A stretch of DNA of 64,000 nt from Geoalkalibacter sp. (GCF_030605225.1 NZ_JAUWAV010000001.1:1-64000), one strand, 5' to 3'. Shown: positions 39,276-49,997, counted from the first letter of the stretch. Numbers and translations are program-made. Notes: generated by a model not told the origin, from the letters alone.

Positions 39276-41300
39276 GTGCAGAGTGATTTCATGGAAACGC
39301 AACTCAGATCCTCCAACGAGGAAGAGCGTATCGAGGCCTTGCGGCGCATCCGTCAGCAGGATCTGCCCCTGTCCATGGCCGCCCTCGGCCAGGCCCTGGG
39401 CGATCCCAGTTGGCGCGTGCGCAAGGAGGCCGTGGCCTGTTTTCTCGCCGGAGCCCATCGCCGCTGGGCGGCCGAGGACGCCATCGCCTTGTTGCATTCC
39501 GAGGACAATGCCGGGCTGCGCAATGCCGCCATGGAGGCCTTGGTCGGTTTGGGACCCTCGGCGGTTCCCGCGCTCAAGGCCGAGATGTCCTGCGCGGATG
39601 TGGATGTGCGAAAATTCGTTCTGGATATCCTTGGAGAAATCGGGGATGAGGTATCCATCGGAACCCTGGTGGACGCCTTGCGCGACCCGGATATCAACGT
39701 CGCCACCGCGGCGGTGGAAAATCTCGGCAAACTAAGAGCGCGCGAGGCCATCCCCGCGCTTCTCGCCGCCATGGAAAAAAATGATTTCAGTTGGCGCTTC
39801 ACCCTGCTTGAAGCCCTGGCCCAGATCGGCGAACGCATTGCGCTGGCTCCCTTGGCGGCATTTCGGCAGGATCGGCTGTTGCGCAAGGCGCTCTTTGACT
39901 GCCTGGGCAGCGTCGGTGACCGCGACGCCATCGCCCTGCTCGTCGAAGGGCTCGGGGATGATATGCGCAAATGCCGGGAGGCGGCCGCCCTGGCCCTGGT
40001 GCGTTTGGCCGAGAACTTCGGCGCCGAGGTGCGCGACGGTCTTTCGCGCCAGGCCCAGACGACCCTGGCCACCACCGTCGCCGATCTTCTCCAAAGCCGT
40101 GACCGCAGCGTTCAGGAATCCGCCGTGCGCATTCTCGGCTGGATCGGCGACAGCTCCGCCGCGCAGCGTCTTCTGCCGATGCTGGCGGATGAAGCCTTCG
40201 GCGCGCGAGTCTATGAGGCCCTGATGGGCATGGGTTCCGAGGTGGTCTGTGATCTGGTCAAGCACAACCTGGGACAGAATCCGGAACTCGATGCCTATCT
40301 GGTCTATCTGGCCGGGGAAAGCCGGTGCCTCGACCTTGGTGCGCAGCTGGCTTGCGGCCTGAAATCCGCGGATGTGCAGATGCGGCTGGTCACGGCGCGC
40401 ACTCTGGGAAAGATCGGCGGCGTCGAGGTGGTCGAGGCGCTGCTCGATGCTCTGGACGATGGGTTTGAAGAGGTGCGCGATGCCGCCGCCAACGCCTTGG
40501 CCGCCATCGGCCGGAAAGACCCCACGCGGGTCCTGGGCAAGATCGCGCCCCTGGTGGAAGCCACGCGCGATGTCGTGCGCGGTTCCGCGGTGAAAGTTCT
40601 CGGGGAGATCGGCGATGTCTCCAGTCGCCCCTATCTCTCCATGGCCTTCAAGGATGCCTCGCCCGCCGTGCGCCAGGCCGCGGTTCGGGCTCTGGCGAGT
40701 TGTGGCGGCGACGACATGGTTGCCGATCTGAAGCTGGCGCTGACCGATGAGAATTCCGAGGTGCGCGCCCTGGCGGCGGAAAATCTCGGCATGGCGCGGG
40801 ACGCGGACGTGGTTGACATTCTTGGTCTGGCCCTGGGCGACGAGGATATCTGGGTGCGCACCCATGCGGTTCGCTCCCTGAGCCGCATCGGCGGCGAGCG
40901 CGCCCGCGCGCTGTTGCACGGCGCGGTTCAGGATCCCGTGGGTCTGGTGGCGATCGCCGCTCTGGAGGCCCTGGTCGAGGTCGATCCGCGACAGGCGCAA
41001 GACGCGTTGCTGGAGGCCCTCGATCATCCCGACGAAGAGGTGGTGAAGACGGCTTTGCAATGCCTGGGACGCCTGGAGGCCGGTGCATGGGTGCCGCGCG
41101 TTGCGAGCAAAATGATCAATCATCCGCAATGGGGGGTGCGCCTGGCGCTGACCTCCATGCTCCAGAGCCAGGACAGCCCGGAGGTGCTTTCGCTGCTCGA
41201 AGCACGCCTGAGCATCGAAGGCGATGAGCTTGTGCGGCAGGCCCTCGAGGCCTTGCTGTCGCGATCAGCCGGCAGCAAAAACAAGGGGATGGGACGTTGA
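39276..41300 (+). CDS. HEAT-repeat protein in the che operon (674 aa)
   Basis: Nearly the whole chain is tandem HEAT repeats of about 31 residues (for example DPSWRVRKEAVACFLAGAH, VDVRKFVLDILGEIGDE, DSEVRALAAENLG-type units), about 18 to 20 copies. There is no catalytic motif, so it is a scaffold. GTG 39276 with AAGGAAAGG upstream is my start; ATG 39291 is possible. Its stop overlaps the cheR start (TGATG). It probably organises the adjacent che proteins, inference by operon position. Confidence 0.88.
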   Translation: MQSDFMETQLRSSNEEERIEALRRIRQQDLPLSMAALGQALGDPSWRVRKEAVACFLAGAHRRWAAEDAIALLHSEDNAGLRNAAMEALVGLGPSAVPALKAEMSCADVDVRKFVLDILGEIGDEVSIGTLVDALRDPDINVATAAVENLGKLRAREAIPALLAAMEKNDFSWRFTLLEALAQIGERIALAPLAAFRQDRLLRKALFDCLGSVGDRDAIALLVEGLGDDMRKCREAAALALVRLAENFGAEVRDGLSRQAQTTLATTVADLLQSRDRSVQESAVRILGWIGDSSAAQRLLPMLADEAFGARVYEALMGMGSEVVCDLVKHNLGQNPELDAYLVYLAGESRCLDLGAQLACGLKSADVQMRLVTARTLGKIGGVEVVEALLDALDDGFEEVRDAAANALAAIGRKDPTRVLGKIAPLVEATRDVVRGSAVKVLGEIGDVSSRPYLSMAFKDASPAVRQAAVRALASCGGDDMVADLKLALTDENSEVRALAAENLGMARDADVVDILGLALGDEDIWVRTHAVRSLSRIGGERARALLHGAVQDPVGLVAIAALEALVEVDPRQAQDALLEALDHPDEEVVKTALQCLGRLEAGAWVPRVASKMINHPQWGVRLALTSMLQSQDSPEVLSLLEARLSIEGDELVRQALEALLSRSAGSKNKGMGR

Positions 41301-42184
41301 TGTTTAATTTCACTCCCGATATTCCCATGACCAACGAGGAGTTCCGCCTGATGCGGGAACTCATCTACCAGCACTGCGGTCTTCATTTTTCCGAAGACAA
41401 CAAATATCTGCTGGAAAAGCGGCTGAGCAAGCAGGTGCGGCTGCATAATTTCAAGAATTTCAAGGATTATTACTATCTGCTGCGTTACAGCAAGACGCGC
41501 GATCAGGAATTGGCCCAGGCCGTTGACCTGCTGACGACCAATGAAACCTATTTTTTTCGCGAGGAAAGCCAACTACGCACCTTCATCAAGGAGATCGTTC
41601 CGGAAATCAAGGCGCGCCGGGAAAAGGAAGGCAGCCGCAAGCTGCGCGTGTGGAGCGCCGGCTGTTCCACCGGAGAAGAGCCCTACACTCTCGCCATGCT
41701 TCTTCTGCAGTGCCCCGAACTCTGCGGCTGGCAGCTTGAGATCATCGGCACCGACATCAGTCAGCGCGTGCTGCAGGTGGCGCGCAAGGGCGTTTACGGA
41801 TCCTCATCCTTTCGCGCCACGGACGCCAAATACATCCGCCAGTATTTTGAGGAAGTGGAAGGGAAATACCGCATCGTCGACGATGTCAGGCGCATGGTCA
41901 GCATCAGCCATCTCAATCTCTTCGAGGATGCCCGAGTGGCGTTGCTCGGGCAGATGGATGCCATCTTCTGCCGCAACGTCATCATCTATTTCGACCTCGA
42001 GGCCAAGAAGAAGGTCGTGGAGAACTTTTTCCAGCGCCTGCATCCCGAAGGGTTTCTGTTGCTCGGGCATTCCGAATCCCTCATCAACATCAGCACGCGC
42101 TTCGCCTTGCGGCATTTCACCCATGACATGGTGTACCAGCGCCCCGCAAAACCCGGTGAAGAAGAAGGCAGGGTGAGCCCATGA
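41300..42184 (+). CDS. cheR: Chemotaxis methyltransferase CheR (294 aa)
   Basis: N-terminal helical domain (EFRLMRELIYQHCGLHF), TNETYFFRE, SAM-binding motif VWSAGCSTGEEPYTLA, then EIIGTDISQRVL and IFCRNVIIYFD. Methylates chemoreceptor glutamates. ATG 41300 overlaps the HEAT-protein stop. Confidence 0.95.
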   Translation: MFNFTPDIPMTNEEFRLMRELIYQHCGLHFSEDNKYLLEKRLSKQVRLHNFKNFKDYYYLLRYSKTRDQELAQAVDLLTTNETYFFREESQLRTFIKEIVPEIKARREKEGSRKLRVWSAGCSTGEEPYTLAMLLLQCPELCGWQLEIIGTDISQRVLQVARKGVYGSSSFRATDAKYIRQYFEEVEGKYRIVDDVRRMVSISHLNLFEDARVALLGQMDAIFCRNVIIYFDLEAKKKVVENFFQRLHPEGFLLLGHSESLINISTRFALRHFTHDMVYQRPAKPGEEEGRVSP

Positions 42185-43254
42185 TCCATGCGGTGCCGAT
42201 CCGAATCCTGGTCGTTGATGATTCGGCCTACAATCGCAGAACCATCACCCGCATTCTCGAGGAGATTCCCGGGGTGAGCGTGGTCGGCTATGCCGTCAAC
42301 GGCGAGGAGGGCTTGCGCAAGGTGGCCGACCTCAAACCCGATCTGATCACCCTTGATCTGGAAATGCCGCGCATCGACGGGTTCACTTTTCTGCGCATCG
42401 TCATGCAGAAGCAGCCGACGCCCATCATCGTGGTGTCTTCGCGCGCCGAGGGCGAAAATGTGTTCAAGGCGCTGGAATTGGGCGCCGTGGATTTTGTCGC
42501 CAAGCCTACGGCGCGCAGCGACGATCAGTTGTTCAACATTCGTGAGGATCTGGTGCGCAAGGTGCTGTTCTGCGCGCGCACCGATATGGGAAAGATCGTG
42601 CGTCGCACGGTCGCGGCATCCGGTTCGCGCGCTGCTCAACGCGCTGTCTTGCCGCGAACCTCGGACTTGCCCGCCTTGGGTCCGGCCCGTCTGGTGGTGA
42701 TCGGCGCCTCCACGGGCGGGCCGCCCGCCGTGCAGAACATCCTGAGCGCCATCAAGGCCGATGTGCCCTTGATGTTTGCCGTCTCCCAGCACATGCCCGC
42801 CGGTTTCACCCGCGCCTTCGCCGAACGCCTCAACAAGTTTTGTGAACTTGAGGTCCTGGAAGCCCGCACCGGAGACAAGATGCAGCCGGGGCGGGTTCTG
42901 GTCGCGCCTGGCGGCCATAATCTCATCTTTCGTCGCCGGGGAGGGGAAATTCTCGCCCAGGTCGTGGACCCCGGGCCGGGACAAATCTATCTGCCGTCGG
43001 TGGATGCCATGTTCACCTCGGCGGCGGAACTCGGCAATGTGTCCTTGATCGGTGTGGTGCTGACCGGCATGGGCAACGACGGCGCCGAAGGGGTGCGCAA
43101 AATCAAGCAGGTCGGCGGGCAGGTGATCGCCGAGGACGAGGAATCCTGCGTGGTGTTCGGCATGCCCAAGGAAGCCATCGCCACCGGCAAGGTCGACAGC
43201 GTGCTGCCCTTGGACGGGATCGGCGCCGAAGTGTTGCGCCGCGGTTTGGCCTGA
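42181..43254 (+). CDS. cheB: Chemotaxis methylesterase CheB (357 aa)
   Basis: N-terminal receiver (LVVDDSAYNRR, LITLDLEMPRIDG with phospho-Asp59) and C-terminal methylesterase with GASTGGPPAVQ (catalytic Ser), QHMPAGFT (His) and GMGNDGAEG (Asp). It opposes CheR. Last gene of the operon. Confidence 0.95.
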   Translation: MIHAVPIRILVVDDSAYNRRTITRILEEIPGVSVVGYAVNGEEGLRKVADLKPDLITLDLEMPRIDGFTFLRIVMQKQPTPIIVVSSRAEGENVFKALELGAVDFVAKPTARSDDQLFNIREDLVRKVLFCARTDMGKIVRRTVAASGSRAAQRAVLPRTSDLPALGPARLVVIGASTGGPPAVQNILSAIKADVPLMFAVSQHMPAGFTRAFAERLNKFCELEVLEARTGDKMQPGRVLVAPGGHNLIFRRRGGEILAQVVDPGPGQIYLPSVDAMFTSAAELGNVSLIGVVLTGMGNDGAEGVRKIKQVGGQVIAEDEESCVVFGMPKEAIATGKVDSVLPLDGIGAEVLRRGLA

Positions 43255-43320
43255 GCGATTCCCAGCCCCTATCTTGTCGAAGTCCCATTTACTTTTCCGC
43301 ACCCCATCCCAATCGTATTC

Positions 43321-43350
43321 TTGACAAGTGGTGGCGCACTTGGGTTTAAT
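43321..43350 (+). promoter_or_regulatory. Sigma-70 promoter for infA
   Basis: TTGACA (43,321-43,326), an 18-bp spacer and TTTAAT (43,345-43,350), about 85 bp before the infA start. Confidence 0.6.
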
Positions 43351-43433
43351 AGGTCGAATTTTTTCCGGTCTGTTCCGCATGGCGTCCTCATTCCCGCAAG
43401 GGATCAAAACATTGCATGAAAAGGGAGGTTCTC

Positions 43434-43652
43434 TTGGCCAAGGAAGAAGCCATTGAAGTCGAAGGCAAGGTCATCGAGCCTTTGCCCAACGCCATGTTCC
43501 GGGTTGAACTGGATAACGGACATGTGATTCTAGCCCATATTTCGGGCAAGATGAGAAAATACTATATCCGCATCCTGCCCGGCGACCGGGTGACGGTTGA
43601 GCTTTCTCCCTATGATCTGACCCGGGGCCGTATCACCTATCGGGAAAAATAA
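43434..43652 (+). CDS. infA: Translation initiation factor IF-1 (72 aa)
   Basis: Reads [20 protein letters not shown] then [20 protein letters not shown], colinear with bacterial IF-1 (S1-type OB fold) at the usual 72 residues. Start is TTG 43434 behind GGGAGGTTCTC. Preceded by its own promoter. Confidence 0.95.
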   Translation: MAKEEAIEVEGKVIEPLPNAMFRVELDNGHVILAHISGKMRKYYIRILPGDRVTVELSPYDLTRGRITYREK

Positions 43653-43756
43653 GAAGAGCCGCCGTCGGCGCGGATCGGCGCCGCGCGCGGCTTGACTGCG
43701 CGCCGGCGGCACGGCGGTGCCGATCTCCTGAACTCCTTGCTTCACTCGTTGTCCAT

Positions 43757-43782
43757 ACCGGCGCCTGCCGGTTTTCCTTTTT
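43757..43782 (+). terminator. Intrinsic terminator between infA and leuS
   Basis: ACCGGC-N4-GCCGGT stem followed by TTTTCCTTTTT. Separates infA from the leuS operon; it ends about 30 bases before leuS. Confidence 0.7.
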
Positions 43783-43812
43783 CTGAGACCGGAAATGATC
43801 CGTGGAGGACTT

Positions 43813-46368
43813 ATGCAGGAACGCTACAATCCAGGCGCCATCGAGGCCAAATGGCAAAGTCTCTGGCAGCAGGGCAAGGTTTTCAAGGTCAAGGAAGATC
43901 CGCGACGTCCCAAATATTACGTTCTGGAAATGTTTCCCTATCCGTCGGGCCGCATCCACATGGGCCATGTGCGAAACTATTCCATCGGCGATGTGGTTGC
44001 GCGCTTCAAGCGGATGCAGGGCTTCAACGTGCTGCATCCCATGGGTTGGGACGCCTTCGGCATGCCCGCGGAAAACGCCGCCATTCAGCACGGCATCCAT
44101 CCCGCCGGCTGGACCCGGCAGAACATCGACAACATGCGCGGCCAGCTCAAGAAAATGGGATTGGCCTACGATTGGGACCGTGAATTCGCCACCTGCGATG
44201 TCGAATACTATCGCTGGGAGCAGCTGATTTTTCTCGACATGCTCGAGCGCGGTCTGGCCTACAAGAAAAATTCCGCGGTGAACTGGTGTCCCCAATGCCG
44301 GACGGTTCTGGCCAACGAGCAGGTGGAGGATGGCTGCTGCTGGCGCTGCGACAGCAGCGTGACGCCCAAGGATCTCGAACAGTGGTTTTTCAAGATCACC
44401 GATTACGCCGAGGAACTGCTTGATTGGACCGAGCGCCTGCCCGGCTGGCCCGAGCGGGTGTTGACCATGCAGCGCAACTGGATCGGGCGCAGCACCGGTT
44501 GCGAAATCAACTTCGCCGTCAAGAACTCTCAGACCTTCATCCGGGTCTTCACCACCCGCCCCGATACGCTTTTCGGCGCCACCTTCATGAGTCTGGCGCC
44601 CGAGCACCCTCTGGCGCTCTCTTTGACCACCGCCGAGCGCCGCGCCGAGGTCGAGGCATTTATCGAGACAGTACGGCGTCAGGACCGGGTCCAGCGCTCC
44701 GGCGATGACTTCGTCAAGGAAGGGGTGTTTACCGGGTCTTATTGCCTCAATCCCGTTACCGGTCGGGACATGCCCATCTATCTCGCCAATTTCGTGCTGA
44801 TGGAGTACGGCACCGGCGCGGTCATGGCCGTGCCGACCCATGACCAGCGCGATTTTGAATTCGCCGGTAAATATGGCCTGCCCCTGGTTGTGGTCATTCA
44901 GCCCGAAGGCCGGATTCTCGACCCGGCGACCATGGATGCCGCCTGGGTGGGAGAGGGTGTGCTGGTCAATTCCGGAGAGTTCGACGGCCTGGGCAATGAA
45001 GCGGCCAAGGAGAAAATCGCCGATTTTCTCGAAGCCCGCGGCCTTGGCAAGAAGACCGTCAATTATCGCCTGCGCGACTGGGGTGTGTCCCGCCAGCGCT
45101 ACTGGGGCACGCCCATCCCCATCATTTACTGCGCGGATTGCGGCGCGGTGCCCGTGCCGCGCGCCGATCTGCCGGTGGTTCTGCCGACCGATGTCGCCTT
45201 CAGCGGCGAAGGCGGCAGTCCCCTCGCGACCAGCGAGGCGTTTCTGACGGCGAACTGTCCGCGCTGCGGCAAGCCCGGGCGGCGCGAAACCGACACCTTC
45301 GACACCTTCGTCGAAAGCTCCTGGTATTTCCTGCGCTACGCCTGCCCCGAGCATGTCACGGCGCCCCTTGATCGCCAGGCCGCCGAATACTGGCTGCCCG
45401 TCGATCAATACATCGGCGGCATCGAACATGCCGTCATGCATCTGCTCTATGCGCGGTTTTTCACCAAGGTGCTGCGCGATCTGGGCATGATCGATCTCGA
45501 CGAGCCCTTTCAGAATCTTCTCACCCAGGGCATGGTGTGCATGGAAACCCAGTCCTGCGAGGAGCACGGCTGGCTCTATCCCGAGGAGGTCGTGGACGGC
45601 AAGTGCGTAAAATGCGGCCGCGCGGCGCTGGTCGGGCGCAATGAGAAGATGAGCAAATCAAAGAAGAACGTCATCGATCCCGATGCGCTGATTTCGCGCT
45701 ACGGCGCCGACACGGCGCGTCTGTTCATTCTTTTCGCCGCGCCTCCCGAAAAGGATCTCGAATGGAGCGACCAGGCGGTGGAGGGCTGCTACCGTTTTCT
45801 CAACCGTGTCTGGCGTGCCGTTTACGACAACCTGGAGCGCGTTCGCGGTGCCGGTTCTCCTGAACTTGTGGAGGGTGCCGCGCGAGATTTGCGCCGGATC
45901 ACTCATCGCACCATCCGCAAGGTGACCGAGGACATCGATGGTCGTTTTCAATTCAACACGGCCATCGCCGCAGTGATGGAGTTGATCAACGCCGTCTACG
46001 CCTTCGAGGACAAGGATCGCTATCCCGGGGTGCTGCGCGAAGCCCTGGAATCGGCGGTGCGGCTTCTGGCGCCCTTCGTGCCGCATGTCTGCGAGGAACT
46101 CTGGTGCGCCCTGGGCCATATCGGCGGCATCGAGTCCCAAGGTTGGCCTCAGTGGGATGAGGCGGCCCTGGTTCAGGAGGAAATCACCGTGGTTGTCCAG
46201 GTCAACGGCAAGGTGCGCGGCAAGATCAGTGTCGCGGCGAGCGCCGCGGAGGACGAGGTGCGGCGCCTGGCCCTGGAGAATGCCAATGTCAGTCGGGCCC
46301 TTGAGGGCTTGAGCCTGCGCAAGGTGATCGTGATCCCCGGGCGGCTGGTCAACGTGGTGGCGGGCTGA
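43813..46368 (+). CDS. leuS: Leucyl-tRNA synthetase (851 aa)
   Basis: HIGH motif as [12 protein letters not shown], zinc-finger [18 protein letters not shown]1 editing domain with [13 protein letters not shown] and [21 protein letters not shown] as [13 protein letters not shown], and anticodon-binding C-terminus. Bacterial length. ATG 43813 has GGAGGACTT upstream; six extra codons upstream are not needed. Confidence 0.97.
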   Translation: MQERYNPGAIEAKWQSLWQQGKVFKVKEDPRRPKYYVLEMFPYPSGRIHMGHVRNYSIGDVVARFKRMQGFNVLHPMGWDAFGMPAENAAIQHGIHPAGWTRQNIDNMRGQLKKMGLAYDWDREFATCDVEYYRWEQLIFLDMLERGLAYKKNSAVNWCPQCRTVLANEQVEDGCCWRCDSSVTPKDLEQWFFKITDYAEELLDWTERLPGWPERVLTMQRNWIGRSTGCEINFAVKNSQTFIRVFTTRPDTLFGATFMSLAPEHPLALSLTTAERRAEVEAFIETVRRQDRVQRSGDDFVKEGVFTGSYCLNPVTGRDMPIYLANFVLMEYGTGAVMAVPTHDQRDFEFAGKYGLPLVVVIQPEGRILDPATMDAAWVGEGVLVNSGEFDGLGNEAAKEKIADFLEARGLGKKTVNYRLRDWGVSRQRYWGTPIPIIYCADCGAVPVPRADLPVVLPTDVAFSGEGGSPLATSEAFLTANCPRCGKPGRRETDTFDTFVESSWYFLRYACPEHVTAPLDRQAAEYWLPVDQYIGGIEHAVMHLLYARFFTKVLRDLGMIDLDEPFQNLLTQGMVCMETQSCEEHGWLYPEEVVDGKCVKCGRAALVGRNEKMSKSKKNVIDPDALISRYGADTARLFILFAAPPEKDLEWSDQAVEGCYRFLNRVWRAVYDNLERVRGAGSPELVEGAARDLRRITHRTIRKVTEDIDGRFQFNTAIAAVMELINAVYAFEDKDRYPGVLREALESAVRLLAPFVPHVCEELWCALGHIGGIESQGWPQWDEAALVQEEITVVVQVNGKVRGKISVAASAAEDEVRRLALENANVSRALEGLSLRKVIVIPGRLVNVVAG

Positions 46369-46369
46369 G

Positions 46370-46876
46370 ATGCTGCGCCTGCTGGTGTTGGGGCTGGTCC
46401 TGCTGATGAGCGGCTGCGGCTATCATCCCCTGGGGCGCGGCGGATCTTTGCCCGAGGGAGTGGAGAGCGTCCATATCGCGTTGTTTACCAATCGCTCCCT
46501 CGAGCCGTTTCTCGAAGACCATCTCACCCGCGATGTCATCGAGGAGTTCTCTCGCCGCGAGGGGTTGCGGGTGGTGGAAGATCCCACGGCCGCCGATGCC
46601 CGTCTGGAAGGAGAGATCCTCGCCTTTCGCGCCGAGGCGCTCTCTTACGACCCCAATGACCGCATCGGCCAGTTTCGCGCCACGCTGACCATTGCCGCCG
46701 TCCTGCGGCGCAGCGACTCCGGTCTGGTGCTGTGGAAAGGACAGCTCTCCTGGGCGGAAAAATATCCCATCGCAACCGACAAAAGCGTGCAGGAAGACAA
46801 CGAACAGGCCGCGATCCGGGTCATCAGCCGTCGGCTGGCGGAAAATCTCTACTTTCGCCTTCATGACCATTTCTGA
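46370..46876 (+). CDS. lptE: LPS-assembly lipoprotein LptE (168 aa)
   Basis: Signal peptide with lipobox LMSGCGYH, then an alpha/beta fold (SVHIALFTNRSLEPFLEDHL) matching LptE (RlpB), the plug partner of LptD. It follows leuS by one base and precedes holA, the classical leuS-lptE-holA order. Confidence 0.88.
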   Translation: MLRLLVLGLVLLMSGCGYHPLGRGGSLPEGVESVHIALFTNRSLEPFLEDHLTRDVIEEFSRREGLRVVEDPTAADARLEGEILAFRAEALSYDPNDRIGQFRATLTIAAVLRRSDSGLVLWKGQLSWAEKYPIATDKSVQEDNEQAAIRVISRRLAENLYFRLHDHF

Positions 46877-46887
46877 CGGGAGACGTG

Positions 46888-47904
46888 GTGAAATCGGGTG
46901 AACTCCAGCGTGCGCTAGAGACGGGGCGCATTCCTTCCCTGCTTTTTCTCTACGGCGAGGAGCGCTTTCTGCTCGAGCGCGCCTATCAGGACGTGCTGGC
47001 GAAGGTGGTCGATGCCGCCGCCCGCGATTTCAACCTGGAGGTTTTCACGGGCCGGGAGGCGACGGCGGAAAAAGTACTCGATGTCTGCCGCACCTTGCCG
47101 GTGTTCGCGCCGCGGAGACTGGTGGTGGTCAAGGACGCTCATCTGCTCACCGCCAACGACCTGGCCGGTTTTCTTCCGTACCTGAACCATCCGGTCCCCG
47201 AGACGGTTCTGCTCTTTATCGGACGCACCATCGACGGGCGCCTCGGCTTTTTCCGCGAGTTCAAAAAAAAGGGCACCCTGGTCGAATTCAAGCCGCTCTA
47301 CGACAACCAGATTCCCGGGTTTGTCAAGGAGCAGGCTCGGCTTGAAGGCAAAAGCTTCACGGAGGATGGATTGGCGTTGTTCTGCCGGCGCCAGGGGACC
47401 GATCTCGGTGAAATTCAGGCCGAGTTGCTCAAACTTGCGACCTATGTGGGTACGCGGGTATTGATCGATGTCGAGGATGTGCGCCAGGTCGTCAGCGATT
47501 CGCGCGCGGAAAGCGTCTTTGACCTGGTCAATGCCATCGGTCAGCGTCGAGCCGCCGAGGCCTTGAGGCTACTGACGCGAATGTTGGAGGACGGTGAGCC
47601 GCCGCTGCGGATTCTCACCATGGTGGTGCGTCATTTCCGCCAGCTGTGGCAGACCGCGGAACTACAGCGCTTGGGCGCGGAGCGCGGAGAAATGGCGCGT
47701 CGCTTGCGCATCAATCCCTATTTTCTCGACGGATTGATCGCTCAGGCGCGCCGTTTTGAAAGCCTTGAATTCAGACGGGCGCTGGCGGCATGCCTTGAGG
47801 TTGACCTGGCCCTCAAATCGAGCGGTGGGCATCCCGAGGCATATATGGAGAGGCTGGTGCTTGATCTGGCGCGTGGTGGCGAGATAAACAAAAAGGGGCG
47901 CTAG
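46888..47904 (+). CDS. holA: DNA polymerase III delta subunit (338 aa)
   Basis: Reads SLLFLYGEERFLLERAYQDV, then LVVVKDAHLLTANDLAGFLP and LLKLATYVG ... SRAESVFDLVNAIGQRRAAE, the domain order of the clamp-loader delta subunit. GTG 46888 is preferred over GTG 46885 for spacing from GGGAG. Confidence 0.92.
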   Translation: MKSGELQRALETGRIPSLLFLYGEERFLLERAYQDVLAKVVDAAARDFNLEVFTGREATAEKVLDVCRTLPVFAPRRLVVVKDAHLLTANDLAGFLPYLNHPVPETVLLFIGRTIDGRLGFFREFKKKGTLVEFKPLYDNQIPGFVKEQARLEGKSFTEDGLALFCRRQGTDLGEIQAELLKLATYVGTRVLIDVEDVRQVVSDSRAESVFDLVNAIGQRRAAEALRLLTRMLEDGEPPLRILTMVVRHFRQLWQTAELQRLGAERGEMARRLRINPYFLDGLIAQARRFESLEFRRALAACLEVDLALKSSGGHPEAYMERLVLDLARGGEINKKGR

Positions 47905-47916
47905 GGCCCCTTTTGC
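47888..47916. terminator. Bidirectional intrinsic terminator between holA and rpsT
   Basis: AAAAAGGGGC and GGCCCCTTTT flank a short loop; A- and T-tracts on both sides let it work for both convergent genes. Confidence 0.8.
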
Positions 47917-47938
47917 GTGTGCCGGAATGAGCGCAGGC

Positions 47939-48202
47939 TCAGCCGAGGGTGTTGACCAGTTTAGCCAGGCGAGCGATTTTTCGGCTGGCCGTCGCCTTAT
48001 GGATGACACCTTTGCTGGCGGATTTGTCGATGTAAGGAACGGCGCGCTCAAGAGCCGCCTTGGCCGCGGCGGCATCGCCGGCGGTGGCCGCTTCGCGAAC
48101 CTGCTTGACCAGGGTGCGCATGGTGGAGCGGATGTGGCGGTTGCGGGCCGCGCGTTTTTCGTTTTGCTTGTTTCTCTTGAGAGCCGATTTGTGATTAGCC
48201 AA
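47939..48202 (-). CDS. rpsT: 30S ribosomal protein S20 (87 aa)
   Basis: [20 protein letters not shown] then helical S20 core ([16 protein letters not shown]) and [18 protein letters not shown]. The initiator is TTG behind GGAGGACACACT; a UUG start is also used by E. coli rpsT, where it ties to autoregulation. Confidence 0.96.
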   Translation of the reverse strand: MANHKSALKRNKQNEKRAARNRHIRSTMRTLVKQVREAATAGDAAAAKAALERAVPYIDKSASKGVIHKATASRKIARLAKLVNTLG

Positions 48203-48257
48203 AGTGTGTCCTCCGTGATCGTTGGGTAAGTCCGTTCGCTTGTGCGCGACGTTGCAG

Positions 48258-48286
48258 TGTTTATCACCAAGCCTCGTACCAGTCAA
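48258..48286 (-). promoter_or_regulatory. Sigma-70 promoter for rpsT
   Basis: On the minus strand TTGACT (48,286-48,281), 17-bp spacer and TAAACA (48,263-48,258), about 55 bp before the start codon. Confidence 0.55.
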
Positions 48287-48407
48287 GTTAGAAATATTTT
48301 ATTTTAAATCCTAAGCTACTGAAAAACATTGAAAACCTGGCGTCAGAGATGGGATTAATAAAAAATAATCCCAAAGAAGCCGATTTTTCACAGGGATATC
48401 GCGGTAG

Positions 48408-49997
48408 ATGTCGGAAAAACACAGCATAACTCGGGCCACCGGCATCCTTGGGGCGGCGACCCTGCTCAGCCGCATCACCGGTCTGCTTCGCGACGTGGTC
48501 ATCGGTCGCATGTTTGGGGCAGGTTTTGCCACCGATGCCTTTTTCATGGCGTTCACCCTGCCCAATCTCCTGCGTCGCTTTTTTGCCGAAGGGTCGCTGA
48601 CGGCGGCCTTCGTACCGACCTATTCAGAACTTTACCATCGTGAAGGGCGCGACGAAGCCATCCGCGTCGGCAATATTTGCTTTACCCTGTTGTTCGTGGT
48701 GATGGCCGTGGTCGTGCTTTTGGGCGTTCTGGCCTCGCCTTGGCTGGTGCGGGCCATCGGTTACGGCTTTGGCGATACGCAAGGCAAATTGCTGCTCACC
48801 GATCTCCTCAACCGCATCATGTTTCCCTATCTGTTCTTCGTCAGCCTGCTGGCGCTGCTCACCGGCAGTCTCAACGTCCTCGGGCATTATTTTCTGCCGG
48901 CGCTCTCCCCGGTCATGCTCAATCTGGCCATGGTGGCCTGCGCCGTGTTTCTGAGCCCCTTTTTTCATCCACCCATTCTGGCCCTGGCTTTGGGAGTGCT
49001 TCTCGGCGGGGCGTTGCAATTGCTGATGCAGTGGCCGATTCTGAGGCGCTACGGGATCGTTCCGCATCCCGATTTTCACTGGCGACACCCTGCGGTGCGC
49101 CGCATCGCTCGCTTGATGCTGCCGGGTCTGGTTGGAGTCGCCATCTATCAGATCAACGTGGTGGTGGGTCGCCTGCTGGCCTCATTTTTAGAGGAAGGCA
49201 GCGTGTCCTACCTCTATTACGGGCAGCGCCTATTTGAATTTCCCCAGGGCGTGTTCATCGTGTCCCTGGCGCAAGCGGTGCTGCCGGCCATGAGTCGACA
49301 GGCCGCGGCGGGCGATGCCGCGGGGCTCAAGGATTCCCTGGATTTTTCCCTGCGCCTGATCGCCGTGGCGACCCTGCCGGCGGCCTTGGGCCTCATGCTG
49401 TGCGCGCTGCCGATTTTCAGCCTGTTTTTCTTGAGCGCGGCCTTTGATTACGAAGCGGTGCGGCAGACGGCCCTTGCCCTGATCGCTTACGCGCCGGGCT
49501 TGTTTTTCCTGGGAATCGCGCGGGTCATCGTACCGACCTTCTATGCATTGCAGGACACCCGCACACCGGTCTGGATATCCTTTTGGACGCTGTTGCTCAA
49601 TGCCGGATTGGGCGTGCTGCTTATGCAATTTTTCGGGCATGTCGGCCTGGCCCTGGCCTTGACCCTGGCGACGTTCGGCAATTGCCTGCTGTTGATCTGG
49701 GCCTTGCGGCGCAAACTGGGGCGCTTGGGGCTGCGCGGCCTTGCGGGATGCTGTCTGCGCCTGGTGCCGCCCCTGCTGGTCATGGCCGCGGTGGTCGTGC
49801 CTCTGCTGGGTCTTGCCGATTGGCGATCGATGGGAACGTCCGCCGCGTTTCATAAAGCCGGTGTCCTGATGCTTGCCGTTGGTGCCGGGGCTCTGGTCTA
49901 CGGTTGGGGTAGTCTGCTGTGCGGTGTGCGAGAGGTGCGCGACGGTTGGAATCTGGTGCGGCGAAAACTCACAAGAAGGGGGCGTCATGCATCCTAG
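48408..49997 (+). CDS. murJ: Lipid II flippase MurJ (529 aa)
   Basis: About 14 transmembrane helices with the MATE/MVF signature near the start (GILGAATLLSRITGLLRDVV, FMAFTLPNLLRRFFAEGSL, AFVPTYSEL), the essential Arg/Asp cavity region and IARVIVPTFYALQDTRTPV. Moves lipid II across the inner membrane. Confidence 0.95.
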   Translation: MSEKHSITRATGILGAATLLSRITGLLRDVVIGRMFGAGFATDAFFMAFTLPNLLRRFFAEGSLTAAFVPTYSELYHREGRDEAIRVGNICFTLLFVVMAVVVLLGVLASPWLVRAIGYGFGDTQGKLLLTDLLNRIMFPYLFFVSLLALLTGSLNVLGHYFLPALSPVMLNLAMVACAVFLSPFFHPPILALALGVLLGGALQLLMQWPILRRYGIVPHPDFHWRHPAVRRIARLMLPGLVGVAIYQINVVVGRLLASFLEEGSVSYLYYGQRLFEFPQGVFIVSLAQAVLPAMSRQAAAGDAAGLKDSLDFSLRLIAVATLPAALGLMLCALPIFSLFFLSAAFDYEAVRQTALALIAYAPGLFFLGIARVIVPTFYALQDTRTPVWISFWTLLLNAGLGVLLMQFFGHVGLALALTLATFGNCLLLIWALRRKLGRLGLRGLAGCCLRLVPPLLVMAAVVVPLLGLADWRSMGTSAAFHKAGVLMLAVGAGALVYGWGSLLCGVREVRDGWNLVRRKLTRRGRHAS

